Of a DNA stretch of 64,000 bases, positions 36,757-48,364 are shown one piece after another (position 1 is the stretch's first letter; every line of letters starts with the position of its first letter). A program made the translations under genes and the position numbers. The notes under the pieces are model-generated. The model saw only the letters and a list, made by a program, of their open reading frames with translations. It did not search any database and was not told the origin of the DNA. The stretch is from Cryptomeria japonica (taxonomy: Eukaryota > Streptophyta > Pinopsida > Cupressales > Cupressaceae). The stretch lies in assembly GCF_030272615.1 (NCBI RefSeq), contig NC_081415.1:191670270-191734269 (forward strand), read 5' to 3'.

Positions 36757-37736
36757 TTAATAGCCAACTCCAAAGTAGTGACTTCTGAATATTTTCCAAA
36801 TCAAAGGATATTTTTAGATCATAGTGATTAAACCATTTTTTTTAACTCATAACTTTCACGGAATTTTACATACTTCCCATCTTTTTAAAAACCATCGATA
36901 CAATCCCTTTAAAAAAAAAATGCTCACACAAAGATTATTCCAAAATTACACATTCCCTCTGCAGCTTCTTAACACCCATAAAAAAATTACATGTCTTACT
37001 ACACTCCACACACACTTCACTTCAAAGAATAACCACCCAACTCTTCAAAAGAGATCGAATTTTAATTTCTAAGCCAATAAAATCCAACATACTGATTGAA
37101 GCAAATATCTATTAGAATTGACAACGCCAATTACAAGAGAAAACATGTTTAACACCTGACACACCTTCATACTTACACGTATTCCCTGTATTTGTTTTAC
37201 ACAATACAAAATCCAATCATTCAAAAATTTAGAATGCTTCCTAACAGAGATGGCAAAAGAATATCTGTGATTTTGAAGAAAAAAAATGCCAAGAGAAGAA
37301 TCTCTTTTGTGTTAAAAATAGTGAGAAGAAGAACAAATCACTACATCTGCCAGACTTCTAGAATTGCCACACAAAAAAGAGACCACATCACACAAAGTAA
37401 TGTCTCACGATAGTAAGTGCGACTATCACAGATAAAATGAATGACTCATATGCCTTACTTAAGCAGAGGTAACGTACATTAGAGCCATCAACAAAAATAA
37501 AGTCTTCCATATGAAAGGCCAGAAAAAAACATTAGGCGCAATGTGGCAAAAACATCTACTCAGCATGAACTCTTTGTCTCAACTTGAGGTTGACTTGTCC
37601 CAATGGCATGCCATAGAATGACATAAGAGACCAGAAAGAAAATGAAGCTCCAGATATCAATGAAAAAACAATCAACAATCCCGATATTTTGCGTTGATGG
37701 CAACTTCTTGAAATACTGAACACTAAAATTCCAACA

Positions 37737-37772
37737 AGGCTCCCCCTGTGATTACTCCCCCTTTGACATCAA
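37737..37772 (-). other. Double purine tract of element F
   Basis: On minus, GATGTCAAAGGGGGAGTAAT followed by CACAGGGGGAGCCT, then the LTR start TGTTGG. Here the two G-runs are adjacent instead of being 140-180 bases apart as in A, B and C. Confidence 0.7.
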
Positions 37773-37868
37773 TGACTGAACAAAATTGTATAACAAAGAA
37801 CAACCAAAAAATCTCATATGGGGCAGAAAATATAAAAATACAAACTCCCCCTGAATACAATCTTTAAA

Positions 37869-39008
37869 TCAGCGTTGGAGTGAAATCACTCCAAGTTTCT
37901 GCCTTAAGATTTCAAAAGTTTCTTTGGCAAGCAGCTTGGTAAAAATCTTAGGTACATGTCCTTTAGAACTCACATATTTTAGTTTGACAATTTGATTAGC
38001 AACTTGTTCTCACAAAAATTGATATTTAATAGAAATATGTTTAGTATGAGAGTGCAAAACTGGATTTTTCAAAATATCAATACCACTCGTATTTTTGCAT
38101 AAAATAGAAATCAGCTCAGCATACTCAGCCTTAAAGTCCTACAAGGAGTTTTTCATCTAAATAGCCTATGTACAACAAGATATAGCTGCTATGTACTCAG
38201 CTTCATCTATGGATAGTGAAATAGAAGCTTGTTTTTTGCTAATCCAAGAAACAAGATAGCCACCAACAAACAAAGCACCTCCACTCGTGCTCTTTCTATC
38301 ATCTACTGAGCCTCCCAAATCTGCACCAGTGTAGGTTGTTAGTGTAAAATATTTACATTTAGGATGCCATAAACAAAAATCTATCATACCCTTGAGATAT
38401 TTAAAGATTCTCTTCACTGCTTCCACATGAGTGTATTTAGGTGTATCTTCAAATCTTGCAACATACTCAACTGCCTACATAATGTCATGTTTAGTAGCTA
38501 TAACATACAATAAACTACCTACCATAGACCTATAATAAGTTTGATTAACATTAGGAGATTCATCATCTTTACTAAGTTTACATCATGTTATCATAGGAGT
38601 ACTGACAGTATTGCTATCTTCCAATCTGAATCTTTTTAACATCTCTCTAATATACTTTGTTTGAAAGACAAAAATACCTTCTAATTACTACTGAATTTGA
38701 AGACCTAGAAAGTAAGATGACTCACCCAACATAGACATTTTGAACTCCTCTTTCATGTTTGCGGTGAACTATTTACTCATATCTACACAATCATTGCCAA
38801 AATATTAGATCATCTACGTAAGTAACAACAACCAAAATGATATTACCTTCTTCCTTCACATAAATATTATTGTTCACTATTCCTTTTCTGAAGCCTTATT
38901 GTTGCAAGTACTTATACAATTTGTCATACCAAACTTATAGTGCTTGTTTAAGGCCATACAATGCCTTTTTAAGCTTGCACACATAGTCAAATTTGTCAGT
39001 CAAAAAAA
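37869..39008 (-). pseudogene. Element F pol, C-terminal half: RT palm and RNase H
   Basis: From DKFDYVCKLKKALYGLKQ through the intact catalytic box TYVDD (about 38812-38826) to RNase H (ADLGGSVDDRKSTSGGALF; SIDEAEYIAAISCCT) and the C-terminal KIFTKLLAKETFE block. It ends at a TGA near 37869. Scattered stops make it non-functional. The TYTGADLGG box has Gly where copia RNase H normally has the catalytic Asp (YTDADWGG), so RNase H is also damaged. Confidence 0.88.
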
Positions 39009-40090
39009 TGTTGGCAAGAGACACTGCATAGGTTATCAGGTGTTGTCATTGATGGCAACCCAAGTCAATGTACCCATCCACATTGCATGATTTGTTAATA
39101 CTGGAAGTCAAATTGGAGAGTTGTTCAAGTCTGGCAAGCTTAGAATAGAGCATCTAACAGTGTTTAGTATTTTGATCAGTATTTATTTTCAAGTTAATAT
39201 TTTGTGTTGTGGATCTAAAGGAAGATAGATAGATGTCTAAACTATCCTATTTCTAGAGTTTTGGTCTCCAATGATAATTTATTTATAAGTTAGAAGCTTT
39301 TGAGTATCGAGTCCGGTCTTCCAGTGTAGAACAAGCCAACTTGTGTAGTTGATCGTTGTGTGGATTTGACGAAGCATTTTTTGTGATTGGTTTTGTGATC
39401 TAGGAAGCTTGGCCAACATTTGGGGATGTGTGTGGACAATAATTTTTGGTTTGCATAAGCATTGGAGTTTGAATTCAGCTGACTATTCATACACGTTTGA
39501 ATAATGTGTTAAGTCTTCATGAGTTGACTTACAATGGATCTAAGTTCTTGTTGCGGATATATGTGATCAATGTTTTTTATCATTTCAACTATGTGAAAGG
39601 TGTTTGTGATCGATTGAGTGTAGTTTCACATGCGCAAGATAGAGATCTATGCTATGGATCTTTGACAGAGTAGTGAGTAATAAAGTATATGAAATTAGTA
39701 TATTGTGCTTAACCGAAACTATATATTGGCATTTGTAGATGTTATTCTTTAGTTAAAAAATTTATGTAATCCTTTGTAAATGATTCAATAACCAATGAGC
39801 CTCTCTTTTGAGAAGTGAGCTCTAGGAAGTGTGCATGAATGCATGTGCATTCTCCATTGTAATACTTCTATAGAGTATACTTATTTTGTGGGATCATCCT
39901 CTCTGTGGTTTTTCCCTTAACTGGGTTTCCATGTACAAAATCCTTGTTTTATGGTGTTTTGGTTGTTTGTTTTATGTTATTGCATCTTTCTTTTGTTCAA
40001 ATGCATTAAGTGGTTGAAAGAACAAATTAATAATATCAAAGTTTGCAGAACACCAATTCACCCCCCTCTAAGTCTTCCTTGATTCCAACA
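39009..40090 (+). repeat. Element C 5' LTR
   Basis: 1,082 bases, TGTTGG...CCAACA. Carries the GTGGTTTTTCCC...GGGTTTCCA block (39910-39932) and a degenerate hairpin near 40047-40079 next to the PBS. It pairs with 48365-49212 plus 53946-54206. Confidence 0.92.
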
Positions 40091-40092
40091 GT

Positions 40093-40104
40093 TGGTATTA
40101 GATC
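40093..40104 (+). other. Primer binding site of element C
   Basis: TGGTATTAGATC, two bases after the LTR. Two mismatches from TGGTATCAGAGC (iMet tRNA). Confidence 0.8.
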
Positions 40105-40158
40105 CTGGTTCCTCAAAGGAAGTTTAATAGCTTGAGGAAGATCTGAGAAGGTGACTCA

Positions 40159-41090
40159 ATGGATTCTGGTGCTCTTCATCAACAAATCCTAGTTGCATTA
40201 GAAGATCTTGATCAGTCTAAAACTAAAGTCTAGGAATTGCAAGAGAACCATAAGGATGTTGAGAATTTCATTCAATCATTAAAAGAGAAACTAAACAAGT
40301 CCAGGGAAAAGAGAAGGGAACCTTATGAAAAGCTAAAACAAAAAGAAAACAAAAGCATGGATGATGGTCACCCGAGTCAAGCCTTGAAGGAAAAGATAGA
40401 AGAATGTGAGAAGCTTGCTAAAGATAATGCAGTCCTGAAACATGAGATGGAATCTATGGTGATGGGGTTGACCAAGGAAATTGAAGGAAGAAAGAAGAAT
40501 GAAGAGAATCTCAATTAGTCCTTAAGGTAAAAATCTTATGAATGTTGCAAACTTGATTGTGAGATTGGCCAACTAAAGCTTGAACTGCAAGTATCCAAAC
40601 ACCATGAGGAAGAACTTGAAAAGAAGATTGTCATTCTTAGGGATGAACTTGTGATTGCAAATGATTACAAGGAGAAGATCAAGATTAAATCAGCTAAACC
40701 TTATATGATGCTTGAAAGACACAAGAGGGTAGATGAAAAGCAAGGTCTTGGATTTGAGAAAGGTGAAAGCTTTGGATCTGGTCAAAGCAATCCCAAGTCA
40801 GCTAATTAGAAGAACAAACCTAGAAGGTCTTCAGTAAGACAACCTAATGCTAAAAGGTATCCATCTTTCAATGGTAATTTCTTTGTTTGTAACAAATTTG
40901 GTCATAAAGCTAATCAATGAAGAAGTAGAATAAATCTAAATGGTCCATCTTTCTCTGGTCAATATTTCAAATGCAATAAGTATGGACATAAATCAAATGA
41001 ATGTAGAAGTACGATAAACAACTCTTTCAATAGAGGGAATGTTATATGTTTTGCATACAATACAGTTTGGTCACATTGCTAATTATTGCA
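40159..41090 (+). pseudogene. Element C Gag, coiled coil plus zinc knuckles
   Basis: ATG at 40159 (MDSGALHQQILVALEDLD). A TAG near 40231 follows, then a long charged coiled coil to about 40700 containing LTKEIEGRKKNEENL, the clearest match to B's Gag. Knuckle-like sequences follow at about 40885-41090: CNKFGHKANQ (second half lost to a stop), CNKYGHKSNEC, and a third degraded one ending before 41090. At least five stops. Expected role: RNA-binding capsid/nucleocapsid protein. Confidence 0.78.
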
Positions 41091-41213
41091 CTCAAAAGTT
41101 GAATAGGTTACGAAAAAGGAAGATGTGGTGAACTTGTTATGCCTTGCATATCCACTCCCCATTAGTTTCCTTGTGTTACAATATGGGTCCCCTGTTGTTG
41201 CTCCCTTTTGCTT

Positions 41214-42260
41214 TGTTCTTTTTCTTTTTGTTCTTTTACCTCGGAACTCCGGAGTCCCAAAGTCCTGAGGTTCCTTTTTGTTATTTTGCTTTCACCAACC
41301 CCGGAACCCCGGAATCACGAGGTTGGTCTCCTTATTTTTTTCTTTTGTTTCCCGGTTCTTTACCTCAGAACTCCGGAGTTCCGAAGTCCCGAGGTGTGTC
41401 TTTTGTTTGCTTGTTCTTTACCTCAGAACTCCGGAGTTCTGGAGTCCCCAGGTATATGTGTTGATTCCTTTACCTCAGAACTCCAGAGTCCCGAGGTGTG
41501 TGTCTGATCCACCCCGGAGTCCTGGAGTCCCGAGGTGGATCCTTTCTTACTTGCCATCCTGAGCTCAGAACCTCAGGACCCTGGAGTCCCAAGGTCTTGT
41601 TTAAACCGCTTGTACGGATAGGTTTGGGAGGGAGTATAAATAGGAATGATGAACTTTTAAAATTCATTTGTGCATTTAGAGCTCCTTCTTCCTTGCCTCC
41701 TAAACTCAAGCCTCTGAACTGTCGAGCTTCCTTTATGATCTTGGGCATTTTGATCCACCAGGTAGGTGATTTTTCTTGCCCTTTTGGTCATTTGTAGGTT
41801 AGATTTATTTTTCTTGTCCTTCTTTCTCAAGGTTTTTCTTTTTGTTTTCTCTTCTTTTCATTTTTTGTGTTTTTTTTTCCACGTGTGCCCCGTGCCCTAG
41901 TTCCTACCCCGGACCCCCAGAGTTCTAGATGGTTTTCTCTTACCAACCCCGGAACCCCGGAGTTCCAGGATTTTGTTGAAACTTGCTTATCACTGACCCC
42001 GGAATCCTGGAGTTCAGGATTATTTCTTTGTGAGGGAGTCCTATCACCTACCTTGGAACCCCGAAGTTCTGAGGTCTATCTTTTTAAATCCTTTTGCTGA
42101 AATCCTATTGGCTATTTGGCTCGGGATCCTGAGATGAGCTTAAATACCTACCTCGGACCCCCAGAGTTCCGAACTGCATCCATGAGTACCTACCCCAAAA
42201 CCCCAAAGTTCCAGACCCTGTTTTAAAAAGAAAAAACTCCCTACTCTAGAAACCCGAAGT
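41214..42260 (+). repeat. Array of about 15 imperfect ~24-bp palindromes
   Basis: The half-site CCTCGGAACTCC followed by its own reverse complement recurs with variation, e.g. near 41240, 41295, 41364, 41422, 41473, 41511, 41571, 41907, 41945, 41996, 42052, 42148, 42190 and 42240. Spacing is irregular (about 30-330 bases), so it is an interspersed rather than strict tandem array. It surrounds the TATA box at 41635 and continues through the candidate intron. Frames through the repeats give Ser/Pro/Glu-rich ORFs that are artefacts. Confidence 0.85.
41635..41642 (+). promoter_or_regulatory. TATA box of module D
   Basis: TATAAATA in a G-rich context (GGGAGGGAG just upstream). It lies about 120 bases before a good 5' splice site and about 700 before the ORF start, once the candidate intron is counted. 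No other TATA-like box is as good nearby. Confidence 0.55.
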
Positions 42261-42323
42261 CCTGAAGTTAATTAACTTTTTATGTTTTTGATAAAGAACT
42301 GATCTTCATTTGTCTTCTTATAG
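41762..42323 (+). other. Candidate leader intron of module D
   Basis: CACCAG|GTAGGTGA at the left and CTTCTTATAG|GTTCGG at the right match plant splice consensus, with a T-rich interior. Removing it joins a short 5' leader to the ORF start at 42338. Unproven without RNA. Confidence 0.45.
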
Positions 42324-42337
42324 GTTCGGGTAGTTAG

Positions 42338-45300
42338 ATGGACTCATCTTCTAGCAAAATAAGCAAAGATATTGACAAACTTTGAGCTACCATGAAATAC
42401 CACTATCAAGGACAAGTCTACTCTTCAAAGTTGGATGATCAAGTCAAATGGGTTATCGACACGGAAATTGGCCATATTGAAATTGAAGATATCAGAACCC
42501 AGCTAAATAAGCCCAAACTAGAGGCCCTACATAGGAGAATCAAAAGATCAGGCTTAGTGGAGACAACTATTTTTCCACAATCAGTGCAAGCACCAGAATT
42601 TATAATGACAATTGATCAGTTCTACAACCCGGACACTAGAAAGTGCACTGATGCACAGGGGAGGACAGTTATAGACTTGTCTCCTGACATGTTGGGGTTT
42701 GTGTTTGGTATCCCAACCAGAGAAGAGATATTCCTCTCAATTGAAGAGGATGTCTTAAAGGTATGGAATGACAAAGTTGCAGCAAATAAAAGACACATGA
42801 ATGAAAACTAGTTGGAAGAAGAGAGAAAAATAGGTCTCAAGGCCATAGAGATCCTGAGGGCAGACTTCAAGGAGCTCCAAAGAGACTTGATTATTATGTT
42901 GAGCGGGGCCTTTGGCAAGCCTGATTGTAAGCATTTCCATCCATGGATGTTCCAGTTTATGACCACTATCTTAATTGGAAAACAGTATTTTGATTGGTCG
43001 CAGATCCTCTCTGACAACATTTGCAAACAAATGAAGGAAGTCCACCAAACCCAAAATTCTTTTTCATGTCTTATGTCATCTGGGTGGCTGCCAGAGCTCG
43101 AAAGTTTTTGGGACTACAAGTAGAGGGTCAGTTAGGGGATGAGGAAGGATAGAAGAAGGTATGGGAATACTATTCCCAACTACCCCTAGCCAATGCAAAG
43201 GCTCATTTCAAAAGAATTAATGATGCCTTCATTTTTCTGGTAATAATTAAATTAACAAGAGACATAGGATACCAGATTAGCCCAAAGGCCATGGCTATTA
43301 TCCGAGAGTGGGAATGTTGGTTTATCTAGAGCCCACGCTCTACTTACATTAGGGTCAGCAGATTCACAAGGAACCCAATGTTGCTTCCCAGATACTGCAA
43401 TGATAGAGTAATTTTGTTGGAATATGTAAGGAAACTATTGGACCTCCAATCTCTCTTATCTTTTAAACATAAAATAGGCATTGATTTTTCAGTATCTATT
43501 GGATACTTCTCATGCTCAAAGATACAGGTTGCAAAGCTAGCAGATCCAGGGCTTCAAGATTTGAACTTGAAAGAATATGATTATGCTAGGTAATTTTATG
43601 ATCCCTACGAGAAGCTCAAACAAGCTATGCCCAAGGCATATGAGGGACACAGGCTGAGACTAGAGGATTTTTGGACCAACCTCCAGGATAGTTTCGAGGT
43701 CAAAGAGAAAAACTATAACAAGTTATATGTGCCATAGATAAGATATTTCAAAATTGAGGCCAATCTCCCTAGAGACCTGAGGGATGATGGAGACCTTCTC
43801 GATGCAACTTATAAAGGATTAGAAATTGATAAGAAGCCCCTCTCCCCAATAAGGTGGTCTATGAATGAGGATGTGAATATTGAAAAGGTTTCTCAAGTGG
43901 TAATCAGTAGGACCAAGCAATGGCTAAGCCAGAGGGTAAGGCTAAGTGCCTCAAAGGCGAAACAGAAGGAGTCCACTTCAGGGGTACCCCAATCAAGGGG
44001 ATACAAGGAGTATGCTCAGAAGACAAGATCAAGCTCAAGATAGAATACGTCCACCAATCTTGATGAGGGGCAAAAATCTCAAGAAATCACTGAAGACTTG
44101 TTGAAGAAACTCCAAGAGAAGATGAAGGAATCTGAGTTGTTGAAGAAGGCAGTGGACCTTGGAGTGACCGATGGATTAGGAGAAGTACCACTGGCTAAAG
44201 TCCTCCTACCAAGGACAGCTATAGGGCAGACTCCAGGAGAGGGTACCCAGGAGAAGGAGGAAAAAATAGAAATTACTGAAGATATTCCTACTCAACCACC
44301 TTCAGAAGCTACCACACGGGCTCCAGGTACCAAAGCCCCTACACCACCACCAATTAATATACCCGCAGGGTAGCCTGGAGTGCAAGGCTTCAGGTCTAGC
44401 ACCGAAGGAATAAGAGTTAGGAACATTGAATCTGATTCAGATCAAGAAGAAGAGAATCTTGAGCAACATCAGTCGCTAAGAGGCAAGAAAGAAGGGGATG
44501 AGGCGGAGGACCTATTGAATGAAAGATTATTTCTAACCCCTCAAGATTAAGAGGACCTCCTCAAGGACATAGCAGCCCAGCAAAGTGAAACAGAGGCAGG
44601 TGAGGAAGAGATGACATTCAATGAAGAGGTCAGTCACAAATTGGGATAATTACATAAGCAACAAGCTCTCCAAACCAATCTAGCCCACCAAGTTATCTCA
44701 CCTCAAGATCCTGGGTGAACAGAGGCAGAGGAAAGAGATGAAGAATAGGAGCAAGCAGAGGTCCATGTTATAATTGCAAATATAGTGTCACATCAAGGTG
44801 ACAAGGATGAAGATATACCACAATGGCTTGAGTTCACTTTTGAAAAGAAAAAGAGAAAAGTAGAGCTTCCTAAGGTCACTTTGCAACAAGTAATCATCGA
44901 GGAGCCACCAAAGGCTAAGAAGATAAAAACTGTACATCATTTATCAAAAATTGACTCCGGTGAAGTGATTGCAGATGTGGCAGTTCCACTCTGAGCTGAG
45001 GGACAAGCTTCCCCCAAGTATAAAATATCCCAAGTAAATTTGGGTAAACAAACCAAGTGGGGAGAGTAGATACTTTGGAGCTAGCCACAAGTGTTGTCAG
45101 GAGGTGTGTAGAAAAAAGGCATACTTCAAACATGGAGCTCAAAACGCAACTAGGGTAATACAAGAAGCTCCTGATTGAAATGAGCAAACCTCTAGACTCT
45201 TGTAGGGCTGATGACCTACCTTCGACCTCATCACTGCTAGAGGGGAAAGTGAAGGCACTAGTGGAGGTGAGATGGGTGGTCATTGTAGCCAAATCATGGA

Positions 45301-45965
45301 CCCAAGTAAATGCAGCTAAGATTAGATTACTTCTACAGGATACTATAAGGATATACTGGAGGACAGTACAAGCAGGCAGAGCTTTAGCTTCTTGTTCTAC
45401 CCAATGGGAATGGAAGCTAAGCATTTTTAATAAGCAGTTCCGAATTTTAAATAAAGTATTGTGGTTAGGGGCAGAGACAATAATGGAGGAGGACCTCTTA
45501 GGAGGGGGTAGTTGTGAAAACTTGCAGTCCTATGTGTACATTTTGGAGCTGAAGATTGAGATGTTTCAGCAATATATGAAGGATATCGCAGAGATTCGGG
45601 TTCCTCTCCTCAGAGAAATTTTGAAATATGAGAATTTTGTAAAACATATGCTTGGAGCCTTCAGTTTAGGATTAACAAGTACCAGAATAATGGAGAAACA
45701 ACAAGTTTTGAATCAGTGGGATGCATACGAGGCTCAACATTTAGGACCTTTGACCCAATTCGATGTTTCCCTCATGGACAGGTATACATACTTGATCACT
45801 CAATGTCAAGAGGTGGCAGAGACAATAGGGGAGTTAGAGAAAGGAAAGAAGCATGTAGATGGATTTTTGAAGAAGTATAAATTTAGAATCAAATACATAG
45901 TTGATCCTCCTATCCAAGCAGTTGCATGCATAATGGATAATTATAGAGATTTTATTAAAAAGTGA
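42338..45965 (+). pseudogene. Module D ORF: ~1,200-codon protein of unknown function
   Basis: ATG at 42338 (MDSSSSKIS), TGA after about 16 codons, then open to 42811. The N-terminal third has VIDLSPDMLGFVFGIPTREE (about 42670-42728), WMFQFMTTILIGKQYFDWSQ and MSSGWLPELE. The middle (43861-44560) is basic then Pro/Thr-rich (PTQPPSEATTRAPGTKAPTP). An acidic Glu-rich part follows (44430-44760), then a Lys-rich patch (TFEKKKRKVE). The C-terminal 261-codon open stretch (45180-45965) is helical and ends DNYRDFIKK. About ten stops and a frame change. The D/LSPxxxxxxxGIP pattern recalls plant retroelement accessory proteins. No enzyme motif. Confidence 0.65.
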
Positions 45966-47052
45966 AGGATGAACATGCAGTTACTAAAGATAGCAGGGTT
46001 TTTGCATGACCCCCAATTTTGTATTTTCAACTGCAGCTCCAACTCAGGTTCCAATTTTGAGCAAAATTATGCATGACTACAAACGTGGCTCATCCAACAT
46101 GCTCTTTGTAGTGCTCACGCAGCCCCCATTTCATAGTAGTTAATTGGAGTATCAAGGCAAAAACTTGCAATTTAACTGCGACTCCTAGTTTCAGTTCTTA
46201 ATTTAGGTTAGATTTATTTCCTAGATAATAGGGCAGAAAACTTCTATAAATTGAGAATTTTGATTCATTTGTAAGGGTCCATGAATTGATGATTTGAGGT
46301 CCAATTAGAGATTCCATTTAGAGGGTCCCCAAATTGATGATTTGTGGCCCACTTAGAGATTTTTAGAATATTTTTGCAGATTGTTAAGAAGTTGAGTTAT
46401 TTTATTACACATTCACTGAGATTAATATAAGAAGCAGCTTGTAGATTGCCTAATCTACATCAATATTCTACTAAATTGTTCTATGTAATCTGGTAATGTC
46501 TATTATTTGGAGTTAGCAATGTGGTTTGATCTTTTTGTTTATCACTTTATGAATCATATTGTGCACGTCAGTGGTGTATGAGAATTACTGTGATAGGCCA
46601 TATTGTTGATGATTTTATTTCCATAGGTCTGTGAAATTGATGATTTTCCAGGTTTTATGGAAGTTCGTTGTTTAATACTAACTTGGATAATATTTGATAA
46701 TTTCTTGGATTGTAGGGAACTAACTGAGTAGTGCATTAAGTTGTTATTGTAAAATTGTTGTTTTTTGTGTTCACTTTTACTCTTCGTAGCTTATTTTCCA
46801 GAGAATCTTAAATCATAAAATACAAAAAATGGAAGTTCAGCCATTCATGACCAGCGAGATTTAGTTTCAACCAGCAGGCCCCAATACAGCTACAACCACA
46901 TCAACCATTGGGCTTCCCATCACCATTGTGACCCCACTATAGAGACCTTGGGGTATTGAGTTTTCCCAAATTCATTGCTTTTCAGGAGAGGTGGTGAGTG
47001 TTCACATTGGCTACCTGACTGTTGGCGGTTGTGTCAAAATAGTCGTCAATAG
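45966..47052. other. Non-coding stretch after module D ORF
   Basis: About 1.1 kb without an ORF. GTCCATGAATTGATGATTTGAGG and GTCCCCAAATTGATGATTTGTGG (46268-46350) form a short near-duplicate. A TTTTCAG acceptor-like site is at about 46980. The D/C junction must lie here or just before, but I could not place it. Confidence 0.4.
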
Positions 47053-48021
47053 AACCCAAATGGAGGGGGAACAAGGAAAGAAGATAAGGGTGGGGAAACT
47101 CAAAATCCTCCAGATCAGACAAATAATATGGAAACAATTCCATCTCTGATTGAATATGAAGGTCCAAAGGAGGTCAAAGAAGATAAGGAAATTGAAGATA
47201 AAAAGGTTGAGGTAATTGGTGCTATCTCTGAAGCAATAGACATTGTAGAAGATGTCAAGGACTTCCTTGAGAAGGATAAATTGGTTTTTGATGATCTAAC
47301 ATTGTCTCAAGGGCCTATCAATTTGGCCACTCTTTCCCCTATTCAAAAATTAAAATTAGCATCATTTTCTCAGGCTAAGGAAAGAGAGGAGATTCTGAAA
47401 TATCACATGGAGGACAGTGAGTTGCTAGGTCTTACATCCGGTGTCTTGGAGAGCATAATTCCTACATTCATTAGAGACACATCTAATTCTCTCTCTAGTG
47501 AGCTAAAGAGATTAATCAATTTTGTAAGTACTCACTTTGAGTCTTTAGAAAAATTAGTTGAAGTTAGAGTCTAGAATGAGTTTGATGCAAAAAGGTTCAG
47601 TGAATTGAAGAAGATGAATGCTCATGATAGGAGTTTGTTAGACACCTGTGTGAAAAGTATTCAAAATGCCTTATCTGAAGGAGGCAGTGTCTAAAAATCT
47701 TGTTTATCATTTTCTAAATATGTAGAAGATATCGAGAAGAAGATAAAGGAGAATGAGAAGCATCCGGCAAGTATCTCTCAGACCTTTGATCCTTTGACTA
47801 TCTCTATGGCTATTCAAGAAAGTCAAGTTATATCTCTACTTGATAAGATTAAGAGTTTGAGCCATGATAAGGAGAATATTGTTGGTAGAATTGGCGAGAT
47901 TTGGAGTCTAATTACTCCTAAGTTGGACACCATACTTAGTGCTTTAAAGGAAGCCCGAGATGACATGGCCACCATGATCCCTCAGATCATTAGTCAGCAA
48001 AGATGCAAGCATTTCTCTTAA
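47053..48021 (+). pseudogene. Element C ORF2-like C-terminal coiled-coil region
   Basis: Open after a TAG at 47050. GGGTRKEDKGGETQNPPDQT leads into an acidic part (IEYEGPKEVKEDKEIEDKKV), then helices (SELLGLTSGVLESIIPTFIR; SLSSELKRLINFVSTHFESL). It continues across stops near 47572 and 47692 to KIKSLSHDKENIVGRIGEIW and the end QQRCKHFS at TAA 48019-48021. Layout and position just before the purine tracts match the C-terminus of B's ORF2 (295-1750), though the sequence match is weak by eye. The N-terminal two thirds expected from B is missing or replaced by module D. Confidence 0.65.
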
Positions 48022-48200
48022 GTGGTCTCATCTCAATTTAGTGTGTCTCAAGAAAGGTTAGGATAGTCATTTGAATTCATTGAAGATCATTTTTGCATAT
48101 GTATTTAAGTTTATGTAAGTTAGAGATGTCTATTTGCACATATGTTATTGTATATAGAGTTTTTGTATGAATTTTGGCATGTGGATCCCTACCTTTACCA

Positions 48201-48364
48201 TTGATGTCAAAGGGGGAGTGTAGGGAAGTGAAACATGTGATATTCATCTCCAGAGGAGTTTTGGACTTTTAAATTTTTTAGTTTTGTAGTGTATATATGT
48301 GGTATTGATTCCGACACTTAGTCATTTTTCACTAAGTATTGCTATCAATGCCAAAGGGGGAGAT
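48201..48364 (+). other. Paired purine tracts of element C
   Basis: TTGATGTCAAAGGGGGAG at 48201-48218 and AATGCCAAAGGGGGAGAT at 48347-48364, the second abutting the 3' LTR. Same two motifs in the same order as in A and B. Confidence 0.82.

Larger units (their letters stand above)
34715..37736 (-). repeat. Element F 3' LTR with insertions
   Basis: Right end CCAACA at 37736 abuts purine tracts. The left end is near 34715, just before the hairpin AGATACTGA / TCAGTATCT (34730-34761). Segments match 57963-58535 (ACATACTCTCC...AAATATATCC; CAACTCTTT...GAAGATATT; CTCCAAAGTAGTGACTTCT). Relative to that copy it carries a 1,065-base solo LTR (35149-36213) and a further insertion of about 425 bases (36332-36756). 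Confidence 0.75.
41135..46960 (+). mobile_element. Module D: gene-like retroelement unit inside C (boundaries uncertain)
   Basis: Between C's Gag and ORF2 tail lies a unit with its own apparent promoter region, leader intron, long ORF and 3' non-coding part, all on plus. The start TGTTATGCC at 41135 is LTR-like, but no second LTR and no target duplication were found. It could therefore be a decayed nested element, a captured gene, or an alternative ORF2 region of C with an added promoter. The coding part resembles B's ORF2 in plan: MxSSSSK start, a FGIPTREE segment recalling VTGLPSTDS, basic/acidic linkers, and a coiled-coil end. Confidence 0.5.

Noticed and set aside
41208-41797. Several overlapping Ser/Pro/Glu ORFs of 90-106 codons
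   Set aside because: All come from the palindrome array in different frames; a self-complementary repeat yields similar peptides on both strands.
41214-42260. CRISPR-like array
   Set aside because: Irregular spacing, degenerate palindromes, plant context and no cas genes.
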